Notes: generated by a model from the sequence alone, not told the origin. A stretch of DNA of 64,000 nt from Lojkania enalia (GCA_010094045.1 ML986587.1:186001-250000); one strand, 5' to 3'; counted from the first letter of the stretch, positions 35,038 to 47,156 are shown. A program made the numbers and translations.

Positions 35038-37417
35038 TTACTCTTCGTTTTCTGATTCATCGCTACTAAAGCCGTCGATCTCTTCCACAGCTCCTTCCTC
35101 ACTCTCTGATGCGTCGAACTCCGTAACATTTTTGACTTTTGCGCCTCTTGCTTCTTTCTTTTTCCTTTCTTCAGTCTTCCTTGCGTCCTCCAATATCTTT
35201 GCCTTTTGTTCCCTTGCCTTTCTCTGTCCGGCTACATAGGCACCCAATGGGCTCTTCTCCCATTCAACCTCTTTTAGGAAGGCCTCGACGCTAGCGCGTT
35301 CGTTTGGTGCAAAATCCACCTTTGCCCGCCTCTCCTCTATCCACTTTGAGTTTGCTTCGAGCTTCTGAATGAGGAGCGCTATCGCCGAGTTTGCTTTGGT
35401 GTTCCGATTACCACTGTTCTTCTTTGACATTGCCTTCACCCATCTCTTTAACATAACGATCACAGGCAACACTAGTTCGGGGAAGGCTATATTCTTCGTC
35501 CAGAGAACAAAAAATTCGGAGAGTAGCTCTGATATCTGCTCACTGAGGCCGTCTTGATATACCCTCGTTCGTAGGTATGCCTTTGTGGCTCTGATCGACG
35601 TGCTAAACTCTAGTGCTTTCAATGTGCTTGGTTTTGGTGGCTTCTTCATTTCTGCAGAGTTGAGAACCTCGACTAAAGCTGGTGCAAGAGGGATGTATGT
35701 TGAGGTGGCCGCAGAAATTCGGAGAAGAGACCGCACAAGCTGAAACCGGAGAGGGAAATACTGAGCAGTCGGGATTAGCCGCATGGCGCCGATGGTGATT
35801 TGGACGATCGGATATATTAATGGCCGGAGTGGAGACTCTTTGCCAGATTCAGCCTCCCGCAGTGACTCGCAATGCGCGGAAACAACTCGCGACCAGAAGT
35901 CCAAGGAATGAATGTATTGCCAATTGTACACGGTCTTGTACGAGTCTTTCATCTTGCTGGTGATGCTGGAGCGTAGATGTATGGCCAATTGCCTAATAAA
36001 GACAAAGCCAGTAGTGTACCCAACATTAGGATCAAGGCCCCATAGTTCGGAGGCGGTGTTCTTTATTAGATTGATGCCTTGGATATTGTGGATCGTAGTG
36101 TTTCGTGCACCTTTTACAAGCCCTTGGTAGGTCTGCTTTAATACAGCTTCTCTTATACCAGGATCACTAATCAGGACCAGTCGTCGCAGGACCAAGAAAG
36201 CCGATAATCTCGTCACTTCAGTATTTGAAGAGTCCGCCCATACAGACGAAACTGTCTTGGTTACTTCACGTACGACCTTCTTAAAAGAAAGGATGTATGG
36301 AAGCAAGGAGAGGAGCGACTCTAGAGTCATTCTTAGAGTAGGGGCATCGGAAAGATTTTCTAGAAGGTGATGAAGTGAGACAGTATGGGACTTGAGGAGG
36401 GGCGTGAGGGTGCGGAACTTCTTCGAGTCGGTGGACAATCGGCTTTTCTGATAATTAGCCTACAGCCCAAATAGTACAAGGTACTTAACTTACACCTTGC
36501 CTGCAGCAGTCTCCTTGACTGGTAGGTGATGTTGAAGGACTTTCGGTATGTATTCGAGAGTAGTAACGAGAAGCTCGTGGTAGACTTTTCAGGTTAGCTA
36601 GAATGAGCAACAGGTGGCATCGTCTAAGCATACCATCGGGATTAGATATCGAGTACTTGTAAGCTCTCCCGTTATCGTCGTTTAAGTGAGCAGCAGCGCG
36701 AAACGCTAGCACAACCTCTCTCATCACTCTTAACGACGAAGTCTTCTCCATTGACGATCTCCACTTCTCGACGAGCTTCCTTGTGACTTCATTGTCGCCT
36801 TCTTCTTCAACATCTTTTTTCGAGTCCTTGTCCGCTTTGCGCTTCTTGCGCGGGGTCATTTCGTCCTCACTTGCGCTGAGGGCGTCAATTTCTGCAAGAT
36901 CTGCCTCTTCGGCAAAGTCAAGGAGTTCAGCATCATTTTCTTCTAGGTATTTGTAGAATTCGGGGTCCTTCTCGGCTAGCGCTGCGAGCTGTTTTTTATG
37001 TGCCTCCATATCATCGCCAGAGTCAACGTCGGAGCCGCTCTCCTCAGCGGGGGCCGCTGCCTCCACCATACTCTCGTCTGAGTCCAACTGTTCGTCTTCA
37101 CCGATCTGCGTACGCTTTCGCTTACCCGTCTTCGGTTTCCCGGCACTCTTCTTTTTCATTTCAGGCACTTGGAAACCGCCTTGGAAGAACTGGTCCATAG
37201 ACATGTCGGCGAAGGAATTTTCGTTTGCCTCGTTCTTCTTTGCTTTCAGGGTATTGGCTTCGGCATCATCGGCGGGTGCATTGTCTCTTGCTCTTCGCTC
37301 TTTGCGCTTTGCTTGCATGTGCTGCTTCTGTTTGACTTTCGCGTGGTCTTTCCGGCGCTTGAGAACGTCTTTCAGACGATTCTTTTCGAATTTTTTTGTG
37401 GATTTGGACTGTGGCAT
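35038..37417 (-). CDS. NOC2: NOC2-like ribosome biogenesis factor
   Basis: Exons: complement(35038..36442, 36494..36584, 36634..37417), 759 residues. Noc2 pairs with Noc1 and then Noc3 and escorts 60S pre-ribosomes from nucleolus to nucleoplasm. The N-terminus is highly basic (KKFEKNRLKDVLKRRKDH), then acidic with Ser/Asp/Glu clusters. The conserved helical repeat region spans about residues 260-640 (KFRTLTPLLKSH, NTTIHNIQGINLIKNTASEL, YPIVQITIGAMRLIPTAQYF). The C-terminus is acidic (SSDESENEE). Intron removal joins SISNPD to VYHELLVTTLEYIPKVLQ and GKV to RLSTDSKKF. I chose the ATG at 37417 because Noc2 normally starts just before the KKFEK block; an upstream ATG would add 52 unlikely residues. 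Confidence 0.95.
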
Positions 37418-37622
37418 CGTGGCAATGTTCTTGGCTCGACCGCCGCGGAATTGGTGTAGTTGGGGGGTGCTGCCGTCAAACTCGAAATTTGGGTTCCACC
37501 TTTGAAAAAGTTCACCGGGCGCCAAGACTAATGGCCCAAGCTTTCGACTCCACGCGCGACTATCGGGAGACACGGTAAACCGTGCTGGCTGCAGTCACAT
37601 TCAACTATCACCAGCCACGAAT
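37418..37622. promoter_or_regulatory. 205-bp bidirectional promoter NOC2 / VPS28
   Basis: Only 205 bp separate the two start codons on opposite strands, so the core promoters must share this interval. No TATA box seen. Confidence 0.8.
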
Positions 37623-38398
37623 ATGTACGGAAACAGGCAGCTGGCCTATGCGCCGACGCCTTACATTCCGCGCTCGGCGCTATCTGCCACCATCAATCTC
37701 GACGAAGTATTTACCACCCACTCTTTCCGCGTTTGCTTCGTCAAATATCTCCCGCTGACCTCAATATGAAGGAGGTCAAATTATCCACGACAAACGCAGA
37801 ACGCGACCTCTACGACTCCTTGGCCGAGATATATAGCATTATCGTTACACTCGACGCTCTTGAGAAAGCCTACCTTAAAGACTCGCTTGCAGAAGCTGAT
37901 TACACCGACACCTGCAACAGGCTGCTAAAGCAGTACAAGTCGAATTTGGCCGATGAAAACGTGGCCCGCGCATTTGGAGACCTCGAAAAGTTCAAACGAG
38001 AATGGGATATGGAATGCCCGAGAGCGACAGAGCGACTGCGTGTTGGCATACCGGCTACTGTTGAGCAGGGTCCTTCGCACAAACCGGCCCAGCAGGGAGG
38101 GGATGCGGATGCCATGCTCGTAGTCTCGGCTACCGAGAACTTCATTACTCTTCTTGATGCCATAAAGATTGGTTTGGTCGAAAAGGATACCCTACACCCG
38201 CTCCTTGTTGAGATCATCCAGGCAGTAAACAACGTTACGAGCCAGGACTTCGAAAGCAAAGGCAAAATTGTGCAATGGCTCATCACATTGAACCAGATGC
38301 GAGCGGCCGAGAAGTTAAACGATGACCAAGTGCGAGAGTTCCAGTTCGACATGGAGCAAGCATACTATGGGTTCAAAGCCATCTTGAAGAAGATTTAA
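37623..38398 (+). CDS. VPS28: ESCRT-I subunit Vps28
   Basis: Exons 37623..37706 and 37772..38398, 236 residues. Vps28 joins Vps23 and Vps37 in ESCRT-I and links to ESCRT-II for sorting ubiquitinated cargo into multivesicular bodies. The N-terminal core-binding half (EVKLSTTNAERDLYDSLAEI, DALEKAYLKDSL) is followed by the four-helix C-terminal domain (ENFITLLDAIKIGLVEKDTL, VQWLITLNQMRAAEKLND, QFDMEQAYYGFKAIL). The 28-residue first exon, starting MYGNRQLAYAPTPY, is joined by a 65-nt intron. Length matches fungal Vps28. Confidence 0.95.
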
Positions 38399-38756
38399 GA
38401 TGAGTTTCCTACGTAAACATCTCGATGGGTCTACGCTTTCTCCAAAAGGGTCCGGATCTATGTTACGTCCCTCCAGCTGCGTGGGAGCCCTCAGTCTCAT
38501 TGACTTGACGGGTATTTGCGCCAGCAATAAGCTAATTCGGTAGCAAGCCTACTGTTTTACCCTGCGGCTATAGAATTCGGCAAAAGCGTCACTCGTGACT
38601 ATAGGCAGGCTACTCGTTGACCACAATCGACTATCGTGACCAAGACCATTGAAGCTTCGGCCACTGCGCACGGGCCACTCGATTTTTGGTAAGACAACTT
38701 TTTATCACACCGACGTTGCCCGCGCAGAACAAGTGCGAAACCGCCACCAGAGCGAA
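38399..38756. other. Intergenic VPS28 to EFM2-like gene
   Basis: 358 bp, tandem gene spacing, nothing recognised. Confidence 0.55.
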
Positions 38757-39899
38757 ATGTCGCTGCTGCATGGTCTGTATTTGCTTTCTGACTTGTTGAT
38801 CAGGAATTGCTAATCTTCCGCCCTAATAGTCTTCGATCTACCGCAACTCTATACAAAGCCTCCCGCCGAGGCCCTCCTCGAAGCGCTCGCCCTGCTTACA
38901 TCCGCTCCACCGTCATGGGAATGTAGCGATACCGAAGAGCAAGGAGATGGGGTACACAAATTCGGAATGAGAAAGGCCGTGAAACCAAAGGCTGTCCAGA
39001 TCAGCCCTAAAGGAGTCACTAGATACCTCACAAGTATCGTCAGCAGCAGTCTACGGTGGATATCCGATGAGGGAGTCAAGGAGGAGATATGGAGTCAAGC
39101 CAGTATGCGATTAAGCGAGCGATCCGGTCGAACAGCCATGGGGGCAATCTCGCGACAATTCCGTATTCCTTCGCAAAGCGGTTCGTTCCAGCTTACCGTC
39201 CACGAACCGGCATTGACCGGCGACGATTTAGGCCTTAAAACTTGGGCGGCATCCTATCTCTTGGCTAAGCGCCTTCACACATTCGACTTGCTCAAATCAA
39301 GAAATTCTGGAAAAATTCAAGTCTTGGAATTGGGATCTGGCACGGGGCTGGTTGGAATGGCAATGGCCGGGTTAGGGGCAGACGTTGTGCTCACAGACTT
39401 GCCTAGCATCTACTCGAACCTAGCGCGAAACGTGCAGGACAACTCCGCAGTCGTGCACGAGAATCATGGCACAATGCGTACCGGTCTGCTCGATTGGACG
39501 AATCCTACACTTTGTAGGATTTTCCTTCCAGGGACCCAAACTGGTGACGATGGCGATGACGGCACTCTCCTCACTGAAAAATTTCCGTTGGTCCTGGCCG
39601 CAGATTCCCTCTATTCATCAGAACATCCTCGACTGCTTGTTGAGACTATCGAGGCATGGCTTTCTGATACGAGTGATGCTAGAGTCATTGTAGAATTCCC
39701 TTTTAGGGATGCCTATCTTCCTCAGATTGATGACTTCCGGGCGCGAATGGGCAAGATAGGATTGAGTATCATTGAAGAAGGTGAAGAGAAGGGATATGAC
39801 GATTGGGGCTGGGCGGGGGCAGATGATGAAGAGAATGACAAAGCTCTTGTGAGGTGCTGGTGGTCATGTTGGGGACGACTTGCATCAGCAACGAATTAG
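38757..39899 (+). CDS. EFM2-like protein-lysine methyltransferase
   Basis: Exons 38757..38772 and 38830..39899, 361 residues. A seven-beta-strand SAM-dependent methyltransferase of the METTL21/EFM family; yeast Efm2 methylates elongation factors eEF2 and eEF3. Motif I is VLELGSGTGLVGMAMAGLGA, followed by DVVLTDLPSIYSNLARNVQ. The post-I region is LVLAADSLYSSEHPRLL, in place of the DxxY segment. The N-terminal FDLPQLYTKP and TVHEPALTGDDLGLKTW are typical of the EFM2 group. The first exon is just 16 nt (MSLLH), with an unusual GTCTGT donor. It was chosen because it gives the right phase and there is no nearer upstream ATG. Confidence 0.85.
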
Positions 39900-40370
39900 G
39901 TAACCCGCGTCTAAGCGGGGCCTGTCCACCTACCCACGCCGGCAGATGTCTTTCACCAGTCAGAAGGCTGGGTTAGTGTGAGGCTTTACATTTGTCCTTG
40001 GTTCTTCATGCAATTTTTTTTCTTTTTGGTCATTCGAGCGTAGCGGAATACCCATCTGGCGACAACGGCGTATCTTCAACACGATAGACGAGACAATAGA
40101 CAGTAGGCGATAGACTGGATCGCTCCGGATAATCTTGTCGGTTAAAGTCATCGCAGCTGCATTAGAGGCTCGTCCATTCCAAAAGCGGTTCGTTGTGGCA
40201 TAGCTCTCTCCACGAGCTTTGCAGCTATATCTCTTCTATTACGCATTCCAGCTCCATTTCCTCCAAATCTTCATGAGTGATATTGTTCCCATTTTCCCAA
40301 CTTGATCTTGAAATCATCTTTTTCCTTTGAGGCTAGGATAATAAGAGGTGTCATACATTTCATCGCAGCT
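39900..40370. other. Intergenic before xylulose reductase
   Basis: 471 bp, presumably 3' UTR and promoter. No TATA box close to the start. Confidence 0.55.
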
Positions 40371-41660
40371 ATGACGCAACAAACGATAGGAAAGGTACTA
40401 AAGCTCCAACTACCCCACCAAAGTAACGCCTCATCGCTATGTTACCACGCACGATAGTATCAGCAATTTAGTGACAATTGTATACAATAGAATCCGTCTT
40501 TTGTCCTCCAATCACCAGGCAAAGTATCTTACGAAGACCGACCTATTCCCGAACTCTCCTCCCCTTACGACGTCCTCGTAAAGCCAAAATGGACCGGCAT
40601 ATGCGGCTCAGACGTACATTACTGGGTACACGGCCGAATTGGGCCCTTTGTCGTTGAGTCGCCCATGGTGCTTGGTCATGAATCCTCAGGCATCGTCGTC
40701 GCCGTCGGAGAGAAAGTGAAATCTCTGAGAGTAGGGGATAGAGTGGCTATGGAGCCGGGTGTACCATGCAGACGATGCGTAAGGTGCAAGGAAGGCAAAT
40801 ATAACCTTTGTGCTGATATGGCGTTTGCGGCTACGCCACCGTTTGATGGAACACTAGCGGGGTATTATAGTCTGCCCGAAGATTATTGCTATGTTTTGCC
40901 CGAGAAAATGAACCTCGAAGAGGGAGCATTGATTGAACCTACAGCTGTTGCAGTACATATTACACGGCAAGCTGGGATCAAGCCAGGTGACCAGGTGGTG
41001 GTATTCGGCGCTGGTCCCGTAGGATTGTTGTGCTGCGCGGTAGCGAAGGCATACGGCGCCAAGAAGGTCGTAACAGTCGATATCAACGAAGAGAGGCTCA
41101 ATTTTGCGCTTAAATATGCTGCTACGCATTCGTTCAAGAGTCAAAAGGTCAGCGCCGAGGAGAATGGGCAGAAGATTGTTGAGGAGTGTGGACTAGGGCT
41201 TGGTGCGGATATCATTATTGATGCGACGGGGGCGGAGCCGTGTATTCAGACAGCCATCCATGCGTTGAGGATGGGTGGGACCTTTGTCCAGGTATGTATA
41301 CTCCTTGGAGAAGCTTATCCCTAGACCAACTTTGCCTGCGGAGTATAGTTATAGATATTGAGCTAGATAGATTTAGGGTTACGGATAGAAGAGAAGCTAA
41401 TTGGCAACTAGGGTGGCATGGGCAAACCAGACATCACATTCCCCATTATGGCAATGTGCACGAAAGAACTCAACGTCAAAGGCTCGTTTAGATATGGACC
41501 GGGCGATTACCAGACTGCTGTAGACCTTGTTGCAGGCGGACGGATCAGTGTCAAAGAGCTTGTGACCGGGAAGGTTAAGTTTGGGGATGCGGAGCAAGCG
41601 TTTGCGCAGGTGAAGGACGGGAAGGGAATTAAGTTGCTAATCGAGGGTCCCGATGTGTGA
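40371..41660 (+). CDS. D-xylulose reductase (xylitol dehydrogenase)
   Basis: Exons 40371..40394, 40491..41291, 41412..41660; 357 residues. A zinc-containing medium-chain dehydrogenase oxidising xylitol to D-xylulose with NAD+, in the fungal pentose pathway. Catalytic zinc ligands are in GICGSDVHYW and VLGHESSGIV. The structural zinc cysteines are GVPCRRCVRCKEGKYNLC. The Rossmann motif is VVVFGAGPVGLLC. MAFAATPPFDGTLAGYY is typical of xylitol/sorbitol dehydrogenases. L-arabinitol or sorbitol activity is possible. The 8-codon first exon (MTQQTIGK) joins NPSFVLQSPGKVSYEDRPIP; intron 2 (120 nt) ends GCTAATTGGCAACTAG and leads into GGMGKPDITFPI. Confidence 0.92.
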
Positions 41661-41971
41661 GAGCACCCTTCTTGTTTATTCTGTCCCGCCCTGCTCTTTT
41701 TCTTAGCTAGACGGATGGCTAGTTCTTATACGTCTGTAGGGGTTTAGTTGATGGGCGATTCTGCTGTCTTTATGTTTCTGTCTTGAAGACGTTATTACTT
41801 GAATTGAGGTATTTAATGGTTGACGTGCGTGTCTGATGGAATGCTAGTGAGTCCCCATCGTCCCGCGGACACCTGAAGCGAAAAAGCGAATCGATGAATT
41901 AGCTAATCGCTTCTCTCCTCTGCCTCCGAATAACATCGGCATCCTTTCACGGCTATTTACTGAAATATTCC

Positions 41972-41990
41972 TTTTTTTTTTTTTTTTTTT
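41972..41990. repeat. T19 homopolymer
   Basis: Nineteen consecutive T downstream of the xylulose reductase stop. Confidence 0.95.
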
Positions 41991-42412
41991 GTTTTTGTTG
42001 TGCGGGGAGCGCTTGGCCCAGGCAAAACCAGGAGTCTGAAAATTAGTATCATTCGGGAAAGGGAAAATTCCTTGGGCGGCTTTACTGAGGCACGATCAGG
42101 AGATGCGCTGTTCTGGTTCAGGCTACGCGAGGCCGACTTGAGGCACATCGTGAGGCTGGCCTGAAACCCGGAACGCCTGGGGCTCTTGCGGACGATCATG
42201 CATTCCGCATGGAAACCCATCCTGGAATTTTATTTTCCGAGGCGAGAGGTAAGGAGCTAGACATATCGAGTTTAACATTCAAAAGAAAAGTGGATTGGAT
42301 TGGGTAATGATCATCATGAATGAGTGGGCTTCGTGGTAGCACTGAATATTGAGAATTTGTACCGCACTGCATACGGCGCAAGGTTTATTACAGTTGCAGT
42401 AATTTAAACCCG

Positions 42413-42432
42413 AAAAAAAAAAAAAAAAAAAA
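42413..42432. repeat. A20 homopolymer
   Basis: Twenty consecutive A, complementary to the T19 tract about 420 bp to the left. Confidence 0.95.
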
Positions 42433-42673
42433 TGCCACCCATAATCTGCTTCGTTAACTGAACTCTGATTTCGCACGACCCGTTGAAAAATGGAATAAAC
42501 GCCTATCCCGCTTTGACACGGACTGATGATGATGGTATATTGGGCACTAGAAACTTCTTGATGAGATTCGTTCCGAGAAAACATGCATGCAAAGCATCTT
42601 TAATCCTTTCCTTTAATAGACTCCTCCAGAGAAAGAGATAAGAGGGTGGAATTTAGAGCCATCCTTTTTTTTT

Positions 42674-43278
42674 TTAGACATTGTTCCTGCGGACATTGGC
42701 GCCACGCTTAGGGAGTGTCCATGGCTCGGGGCAAACAACCTTTCAACGACGTTAACATGTGAATTATTGGAATGAATTGCTAAGTTAAACCATACCTCGC
42801 CTTCGCTGTAGGCCCAAAAGTAGACGGCCATGCCGACAATGTAGTACAAGCCGGCATTGGTGCCCTGGTAGATGAGAAGCGCACACAGGGCGCTGAGCGG
42901 GTACAGAATCAAGCGGGCCTCGATAGAGCGGTGGAGTCCGGTGCCGGCGATGAAGGGGAGCGGCCACTCATAGCAGAGGCCGACGACGCCAAGGATCATG
43001 TTGATGATTTGGAGGGCAGGCACTGGTGTCACGGCGCCGTCGAGGTTCTTAGTTAAAAAGTCCCAGAAGATTTTGGGCCAGAAGATGGCTTCAAAGCCGC
43101 TGGCTAGTTGATCTAGAATGGAGCTGTTAGCTAAATATTCGGTGTGAATGGCATGGAAATCATTGGCTTGAGGGTTGTCGATTTGTGTCGGGCCTCAGGT
43201 TGGATTGGATGGCAACTTACAAGCAGCGGCCGACAGGACGATCAACCGGGCCCAGTGATTCTTGATTAACTTTCCCAT
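42674..43278 (-). CDS. Small integral membrane protein, DUF7727-like
   Basis: Exons: complement(42674..42739, 42796..43112, 43221..43278), 146 residues. It starts MGKLIKNHWARLIVLSAAA, probably a first membrane helix. FWPKIFWDFLTKNLDGAV is followed by three further hydrophobic helices: IINMILGVVGLCYEWPLPFI, LILYPLSALCALLIYQ and AGLYYIVGMAVYFWAY. The C-terminus is basic (LPKRGANVRRNNV). This matches my memory of a conserved fungal family labelled DUF7727, with no known function. Introns of 108 and 56 nt restore frame, and AYSEGEVVCPEPWTLPKR spans the second. The stop codon TAA overlaps an A11 run on the coding strand. Confidence 0.85.
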
Positions 43279-44610
43279 GGCGTCTAGTGCTTAAAGGATT
43301 GAATAAATTATAAAGGAAGAGAGAGACAACAACAAGTAAACCGACCCGGCGGCGCGAAGAGAAGAAAAGAATGGACGAAGAGAAAGTAAGGGTTGTATAA
43401 CGACTGTGAGTTCCGCGCTGCGAGCTACCAGTAGCCACGAGAGAAGAGCATCTGGTGGAGCGGCGGGATCAGGGTTTTGTTATACAAGGCACAAGTCCAG
43501 GCAGAGCACGGGCGACTAGCGTCTAGCGGCGGTGATCTGGCACGGGAGTCAGGTTTGTCAGGCTATCGATGGCTGAGGCAGTAGGAGAGTGCGATATCTG
43601 CGACGAGGAGACTGGTACTGTGGTCTCAGGAATCTCTTGACGTCGAACCGGAAGCGTGTCACTGCGACATGGAGAGGAGGGCAGCTGTGCCGTAAATGTA
43701 GATGGAGTTTATGCGCTGGGGCTTGTGCCGGCGCATTGCGGGACGATGGGGGCCCTGGACATGCTCAGAGAGTAACGCTCGATGGCTGGATGGGGGCATG
43801 CTGGGATGCTGGGATGCTGGACACGCGAGGGCTGTAGCCGCTGTCCCCACCATGCCGCGCCCTGGGGCAGTGTCCTAGGCGCCTTCATTGGACCGCCGGG
43901 CGTGCGCTGATGCATGTGCTGTGCCAGATGTCTAGCCTCTGTGCAGTATGCAGCACGCACCGCACCCCGTCGAGAGCCCTCCCGCCCGCCTAGCATCAGG
44001 TTAGCCTCAGTTGAGCGCTCCCCGTACCGGCCTATCGCCGTCGCCAATTCGCCCGCTTGGCAGCGGTACCATCGTGGGTTTCTCACGTGGAGGGAGATAG
44101 GCCCGCCCAGCATGAATGAGGCCAATGAGCCGTTTGCGATACCGTCTTTTCGCTCGTTGGCTGCGTCTCTCATTTACACGCAGCCATGCTGGATGGGATG
44201 GGACTATCTGCCGTACACGAATTCGTTGCTCGTCTACATACATACTTAGGCGGGCTGCCAGCAAGACAGCCGGGCCATGGAGCATGGCATCGCTCAGTAG
44301 CAATCCTCCATCAGGTTCTACCTACCCAGGTATAATCCGTCGATTGTGCGCTCGCTCCGTGCGGCAATTCGACACAGTGTAGCACACGGCGCACATATCT
44401 GGTACCAGCCTCACTTCACGGATGCCTCAGTCCCGGTTTCCCATGGTGGAGCGGTGCCTCAGGTCGCACACATCCGGTTTCCACTCCACCCTATGGCTCC
44501 CGTGTGCTCGGCTCGCGGCTACTGAATCTGCATTCATGCCGCCCATTCTTCCATGCAGGGTTCTTCTGCGAACGGCCAGGAAGATGATTAAGGCTCGCGA
44601 GTTGCCCATC

Positions 44611-44768
44611 AAACAACATCATACGACAAAGTTTCCCTCAGATGTTGTCAATGCCGTGTCTGGGACACCTTTTGGGGCTTGATCGAGCGATCGAGCCATC
44701 GCGTCTGGAACAGATGGCTTCTGCGAAGCTTGTCTGTCTCTTGGAAACTTTGTCGTATGATGTTGTTT
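44611..44768. repeat. 26-bp perfect inverted repeat around a 106-bp spacer
   Basis: The left arm 44611-44636 begins AAACAACATCATACGACAAA and its exact reverse complement is at 44743-44768. The whole unit is 158 bp. Transcribed, it would fold into a 26-bp perfect stem. No obvious target-site duplication flanks it, and there is no coding capacity in the spacer. It could be a MITE-like element, a small-RNA precursor or a recombination footprint. Confidence 0.9.
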
Positions 44769-44871
44769 TGGTAGTGCCTCGTCAATGCCTGTGGAGGTGG
44801 CCAAGGCATGAAGGTGCGGAGAGCGGGTATGCAGTTTGGGCATGCGGTGGAAGGGGTGAGGGGAGGAGTTG

Positions 44872-44897
44872 CAAAACTTTATGGTCTGATGTTGTTT
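44872..44897. repeat. Diverged third copy of the 26-bp repeat arm
   Basis: CAAAACTTTATGGTCTGATG and the following TTGTTT align with the right arm at 44743-44768 in the same orientation, with about five mismatches in 26. Confidence 0.7.
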
Positions 44898-47156
44898 TCT
44901 GACGGCTTGTGTTGCGTGCGGAGATTTCTAGCGAGCGATGATGCCATGAGGCGTCTTTGGATATCTGATTCCATACTACAAATTTCCTATTTAGGAAGTC
45001 TGCGATGGCATGCCAGAGAACGAGCACCGCCATGCTCGACGGTGCAGCGGCAACATGACACTGCTCGTTACCGTCCAGTGTTCCATAACCAACTCGAAGC
45101 CTTGATCCTTCCCGTGCGCGACCTAATTGCATTATTGTCGCTCGGCCTTGGGCGAAGCCAATGGCTGGCTGGCCACGCGTAGCGAGGGGGTAGGTATCGA
45201 TATCTGTGGGGCGGAGATGACTATAGGATGCGCAACATCGCTCTCCAAGAACCACCCATCTCTTCCGAATGTACATACAATATTATCATGAATGACTCGG
45301 GCATTGAAGCAGTCTCGGCTCCTCTCGAGACCTTGATCGCGCCGGGCGCCGCAGTCCATTGTCACAGCCGGCTTCAGTCGACGTCGACCAATTGCAAAAT
45401 TCACAGCTGGTCAATTAATTGCGCGGTGCCTGCAGACGGCCTGCGCCCATCACAGCCCTAAGGCGGGACTAGTAGAATGGCACCGATAGGCATGTACTGT
45501 GCAGTATGCACATGGCCCGCTGCACATAGACGGCCGGCTCTCGTCCCGTTATCGATGATCCGAATGCGGTCGGGACAAGAGAGTGCTTGCGAGTTGAGAG
45601 GTGAGAGGTTCCAGAAATAGCGACATGGATCACGACGCTCCCGCCCGGCGCGCCGACTGGCTGGCTGGCTGCTGCTGTGGGGGGCTCTTTGGTGCCCGCA
45701 GCAGCCGACCCTGAGCAGCGAGTACCGTAGGTAGTGCAGAGTGAGCGCTTCGAAGCCACTCCAGATTGGCCCCGATGGTGCCGCCGTGGACCGCCGCGCC
45801 CGCACCCCTAGGCCCCGCCTTCTTCGCCGCCCACTCAGAGCCCGCACTGCCAGCACCTTTTGTGCCCGAGTTCACGCCTCGGCGCCTGCACGGCCGTAGG
45901 TCACGTCGCCCTCGCACCAGCAGGACTACTCCCCAGGTGAGGATGCATCAGTTCCTGCACATGGCTACGGGATCCGTGCAAGGGGCTGCTAGAGCCGTAG
46001 TCCGTACCCCGGTGGCTCCATCGAATACTTACAGCTCCAACAGCGTTGCTTTCGTCCCATCTCCATACATACGACCTCTCCACCACCGTGCACATCGCAA
46101 CACTTCCCTTTGCCTCGCTGAATTATTCTTGAGCCTCTTCACGTAAAGAAATTTGTATTTTAACGCTCCACTGTCACGCTACTACGCTCCTCCCCGTCGC
46201 TGGCCCTAAACGTGGACTGTCTCATCGGCCCCTGCGTATCAGATTTGTCCATCGCCAGAACCCCATTTAGGGCATCGCCGAATAGGATTCTCCGCAGGAT
46301 CACTCTCACCCTCTACCAAAAATTCGGCTGCAGCAGTAGTCCAGGCAGGCGTAGGCACTTGCCATTCAACAGATAATATTCCCATCAGAAGGACATCCTT
46401 GGACCAGAGAACGTTCAATACCGTCTGCCGCACTTGTCCGCATCGCAACCCAAAATACTCTGGCTAATCGCTTACTGGCACTCGCTTCGGTGTCGCATAA
46501 GTGCGCATTATTCGGACACCAGCGGTCTTGGAGCCTTCCGGAAAAATCATCTCAATACAGGAGAAATGCTTCTGTGCCTGGCGCTTCAGGTTTGAGACGC
46601 ACTTCACACATTTGGCGCCCACCGCATTGCCACGCGCCCCTCCACCATCAATCATCACTACGTTGTCCCCTTCTAGGTTGGCCGCGCTTCATCTGTGCCT
46701 AAGTCCTAGCCCTTTTCGAGCTCTCCAAACTGTCATTCTTCTTAACGCTTCTGGTATACAGCAAACTACCGGGGCATTAGTTTGAGCCACAAACTTCCGA
46801 GCGCGCCTGTTGGTTTCATCACGGCCTGCCGTCTTTCCACACGCGCACGGCTCATCCGAGATCCAACTGATCGACGCCTTGACCAGTCGGACGCACACTA
46901 AGCTCATCCTCTAATAACCCTTGGTTCCCGGGAAGCCTTGCTCGTCATCTCTACCTTCGTTCCCTCTTCAAAACACTCCACACTCCCACCCGTCCCTCGA
47001 CACCGACACTCTTTACTTCAATTCGTCATCTGGCTGGCCGGGTTGAACTTGGACTGGACTCCCTCCTTTCTGGTCGACGTTCGTCTACTTTCCCAAGTAC
47101 ATTCTTTTTAATCTTCGTCCTAATCACCGTTGAACGGCCCACTGCCCCGCACGTTG

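Larger units (their letters stand above)
41661..42673. other. Convergent 3' region with T19 and A20 tracts
   Basis: 1.0 kb between two convergent genes. A run of 19 T (41972-41990) and a run of 20 A (42413-42432) face each other about 420 bp apart. No exon recognised. Confidence 0.6.

Noticed and set aside
37418..37573. 52-residue N-terminal extension of NOC2
   Set aside because: An upstream ATG exists, but Noc2 proteins begin just before the KKFEK block. The extension would occupy most of the 205-bp promoter shared with VPS28.
33606..43278. Secondary-metabolite cluster around the AflR-type factor
   Set aside because: Neighbours are ribosome assembly, ESCRT, methyltransferase and pentose metabolism genes; no backbone biosynthetic enzyme is present.
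44611..44768. CRISPR-like array
   Set aside because: The repeat is inverted, not direct, with only one spacer, and the organism is a fungus.
45766..46146. 126-codon Pro/Ala-rich plus ORF
   Set aside because: Low-complexity content typical of GC-rich non-coding sequence. An antisense ORF of similar length overlaps it.
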